64,000 bases of DNA. Origin: SABI01 sp028532915 (GTDB lineage: Bacteria > Spirochaetota > Spirochaetia > Sphaerochaetales > Sphaerochaetaceae). The stretch spans positions 1,984,001-2,048,000 of the forward strand of contig OY781923.1 in NCBI GenBank assembly GCA_963677225.1. Direction: 5' to 3'. Both the position numbers and the translations under genes were made by a program. A model generated the notes under the pieces. The model saw nothing but the letters and a program-made list of their open reading frames with translations, did no database searches and was not told the DNA's origin. Shown here piece by piece: positions 62,618 through 64,000 of this stretch. How positions within the stretch are numbered: the first letter of the stretch is position 1; each line of letters opens with the position of its first letter.

Positions 62618-64000
62618 CAGTTGAACACCGCCTCATATACTTTATTCGAAGTCCCAGCCGAATTGACTGTCGTTGCATTCACACTTGTCGCCGAAACCGT
62701 CCCGGTCTGTACCGATCCCGACACCACTTCTCCGGAGAGATACAAAGATCTAAACCGTTTCAAGGTCTGACCGATATCGTAGGTAGCATGTGTCCACGGT
62801 ACGATCCACATTGACTCGATCTCCCCGTTCATCGCTCCCAGGACCACCTGGGTCGTGATCGCCAGATCGGTATAGACGCCGATATCCGTACCGTTTACGA
62901 ACTTACGCACATGCACTTCCTGAGTTCCGGTGAAGAACACTAAGCGATCCTCATCCTTACGAAGACGAGTCACCGTATAGGATGTTCCATCTACTCTGAT
63001 CACTCCGGTGGCAGCAGAGTTGGTACCGACAGGGATGCTGGAGAAACTGTTGTAGAAGTCGGTCCCAGATCGATACTTCTTCATTGTCGCAGAATCCTGG
63101 TTGGTTGATCCGATACTGAAGGTCTTCGAAGAAGCCAGGTAATAGGCATCAGGTTGGAAACCCACCACCGTGTATGAGTTATTCGCACTCGATAAGACCA
63201 GACCACTGAATGCCTGGTTGGTCCACACACGAAGATAATTCGATGTGGCAGTCGCACTACCCCACAGTGCACCCGAGAATACCCAGACGGTTATATCGGG
63301 CCTGGTATCATTGATACCGTAGTTCCCGGCATAATCGCCCCCACCGGAACCAGCCGACCAAAGTTCTCCAGCAGATCGCTCTGGTTCTATCCAGTTCGGT
63401 TCATCATCCGTCCCCGTATTCAACCGATAGTCGAAATCCGACTTGATCTGATCTCCTGTTTGTCCCGGTTTGGTTCTCCACAGCTTACGGTTGGCAAAAT
63501 TACCCGAGTAGCTGAGATGCCACTGCACATGGAAGTTATCCCCGAAGAGACGCATCGGAGTGATCCTGTTGAGAATCGTCGGATCCTTGTCTCCTCCAGC
63601 TGCGGTGATCGTGCTGAATGCAGCACCATTGACATGCAAACGCACCCTCTGGTTTATCCTTCGGGTCGCCAATGTGAAGGAATATCCTTCAATGGTACCC
63701 GAGATGCTGCTGCGATCATCGGTACTTGGGATCAAATCACACATCTCCGAGTACTTGTAGATCGTAGGAGCGATAGTGATCGCCGGTACGGTCGTACCAG
63801 TTACCTTGTCGATCGTCCTGAATCCATCGGAGTTGAACCGTCCGAAGATATCAGCATTCTTCGCCATAAGAGAAGCGATCTTCGCGATCCCGGTAACCCC
63901 ATCGAGATGGAAACCCGTGTTCGGGTACCCGTTCGCATCGGTCGAGTAGATCTCCGATTCCAATCGCGATACCCACAAACTCTTGATGAACGCATCGATA
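62617..64000 (-). CDS. Phage tail tip or fibre protein, partial (runs off right edge)
   Basis: The frame is open from the right edge to its TGA, at least 461 residues. DAFIKSLWVSRLESEIYSTDANGYPNTGFHLDGVTGIAK at the visible start resembles the C-terminal region of large tail-tip proteins, which carry sample-repeat beta strands and glycine-rich turns afterwards. The rest is rich in S, T, G and N and repetitive in character (SATSVNATTVNSAGTSNK near the end). The N-terminal part is outside the window. Confidence 0.6.
   Translation of the reverse strand, partial: IDAFIKSLWVSRLESEIYSTDANGYPNTGFHLDGVTGIAKIASLMAKNADIFGRFNSDGFRTIDKVTGTTVPAITIAPTIYKYSEMCDLIPSTDDRSSISGTIEGYSFTLATRRINQRVRLHVNGAAFSTITAAGGDKDPTILNRITPMRLFGDNFHVQWHLSYSGNFANRKLWRTKPGQTGDQIKSDFDYRLNTGTDDEPNWIEPERSAGELWSAGSGGGDYAGNYGINDTRPDITVWVFSGALWGSATATSNYLRVWTNQAFSGLVLSSANNSYTVVGFQPDAYYLASSKTFSIGSTNQDSATMKKYRSGTDFYNSFSSIPVGTNSAATGVIRVDGTSYTVTRLRKDEDRLVFFTGTQEVHVRKFVNGTDIGVYTDLAITTQVVLGAMNGEIESMWIVPWTHATYDIGQTLKRFRSLYLSGEVVSGSVQTGTVSATSVNATTVNSAGTSNKVYEAVFN

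Overview
The window looks like a chromosome segment of an anaerobic or fermentative, sugar- and peptide-scavenging spirochaete, probably a Sphaerochaeta-like member of the Spirochaetota. This is an inference from gene content: many binding-protein transporters whose signal peptides end in FAQG or FAGG, a GGDEF protein, a four-cysteine L28 and an Lcl/DUF1566-type lipoprotein. No rRNA gene is present to settle it. Gene density is high, most genes lie in tightly packed or overlapping operons, and the right end is a prophage.

Left to right. 1-3.4 kb, minus: the end of an IolB-like isomerase gene and a TRAP transporter (DctM, DctQ, DctP), with GntR-type palindromes at and upstream of its promoter. 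3.7-8.7 kb, plus: RecQ-family helicase, a 51-residue small protein, a DUF6544-like protein, a CPBP membrane protease and a serine hydrolase. 8.7-14.3 kb: transposase remnant, glycine-betaine transporter ProXVW, a lipoprotein and a TspO-like membrane protein. 14.4-24.2 kb: an L-rhamnose locus with isomerase, aldolase, ABC importer and mutarotase on the minus strand, and an AraC regulator with a galactokinase-like GHMP kinase on the plus strand. No rhamnulokinase is seen.

24.2-31.1 kb, minus: CsoR and a copper ATPase with a fused CopZ-like tail under a near-perfect CsoR operator, then threonine synthase, a ThrA whose aspartate-kinase half has lost its catalytic motifs, and ribosomal protein L28. 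The copper ATPase carries DKTRT in place of the invariant DKTGT. 31.3-38.9 kb: PotD-like lipoprotein, MFS transporter, beta-rich outer-membrane candidate, AhpD-like protein, EamA exporter, RluA-family enzyme and a small exported protein. 39-54.5 kb: a peptide-use locus. A divergent M24 peptidase faces a 13-gene minus-strand operon: MalY-type lyase, OppA, M20-M24-M20-M24 peptidases, OppBCDF, RidA, a YheO/DauR-type regulator and an aminotransferase. Peptides would be imported by Opp, cut by the peptidases, and the amino acids processed by PLP enzymes with RidA removing reactive imines.

54.7-58.0 kb, plus: a Gfo/Idh/MocA oxidoreductase, then a two-gene signalling unit. A cobalamin-binding protein with the W-x9-EH and ExHxxG signatures of the CarH/LitR light sensors overlaps by 4 nt a PAS-GGDEF diguanylate cyclase. 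This predicted B12 (possibly light) to c-di-GMP switch is the most interesting candidate system in the window. From 58.1 kb onward lies a prophage end: a 3' tRNA-Arg fragment (attachment site), an integrase remnant, an excisionase-like protein, an AlbA-type regulator, overlapping spanin genes, holin candidates and tail-fibre genes that run off the right edge.
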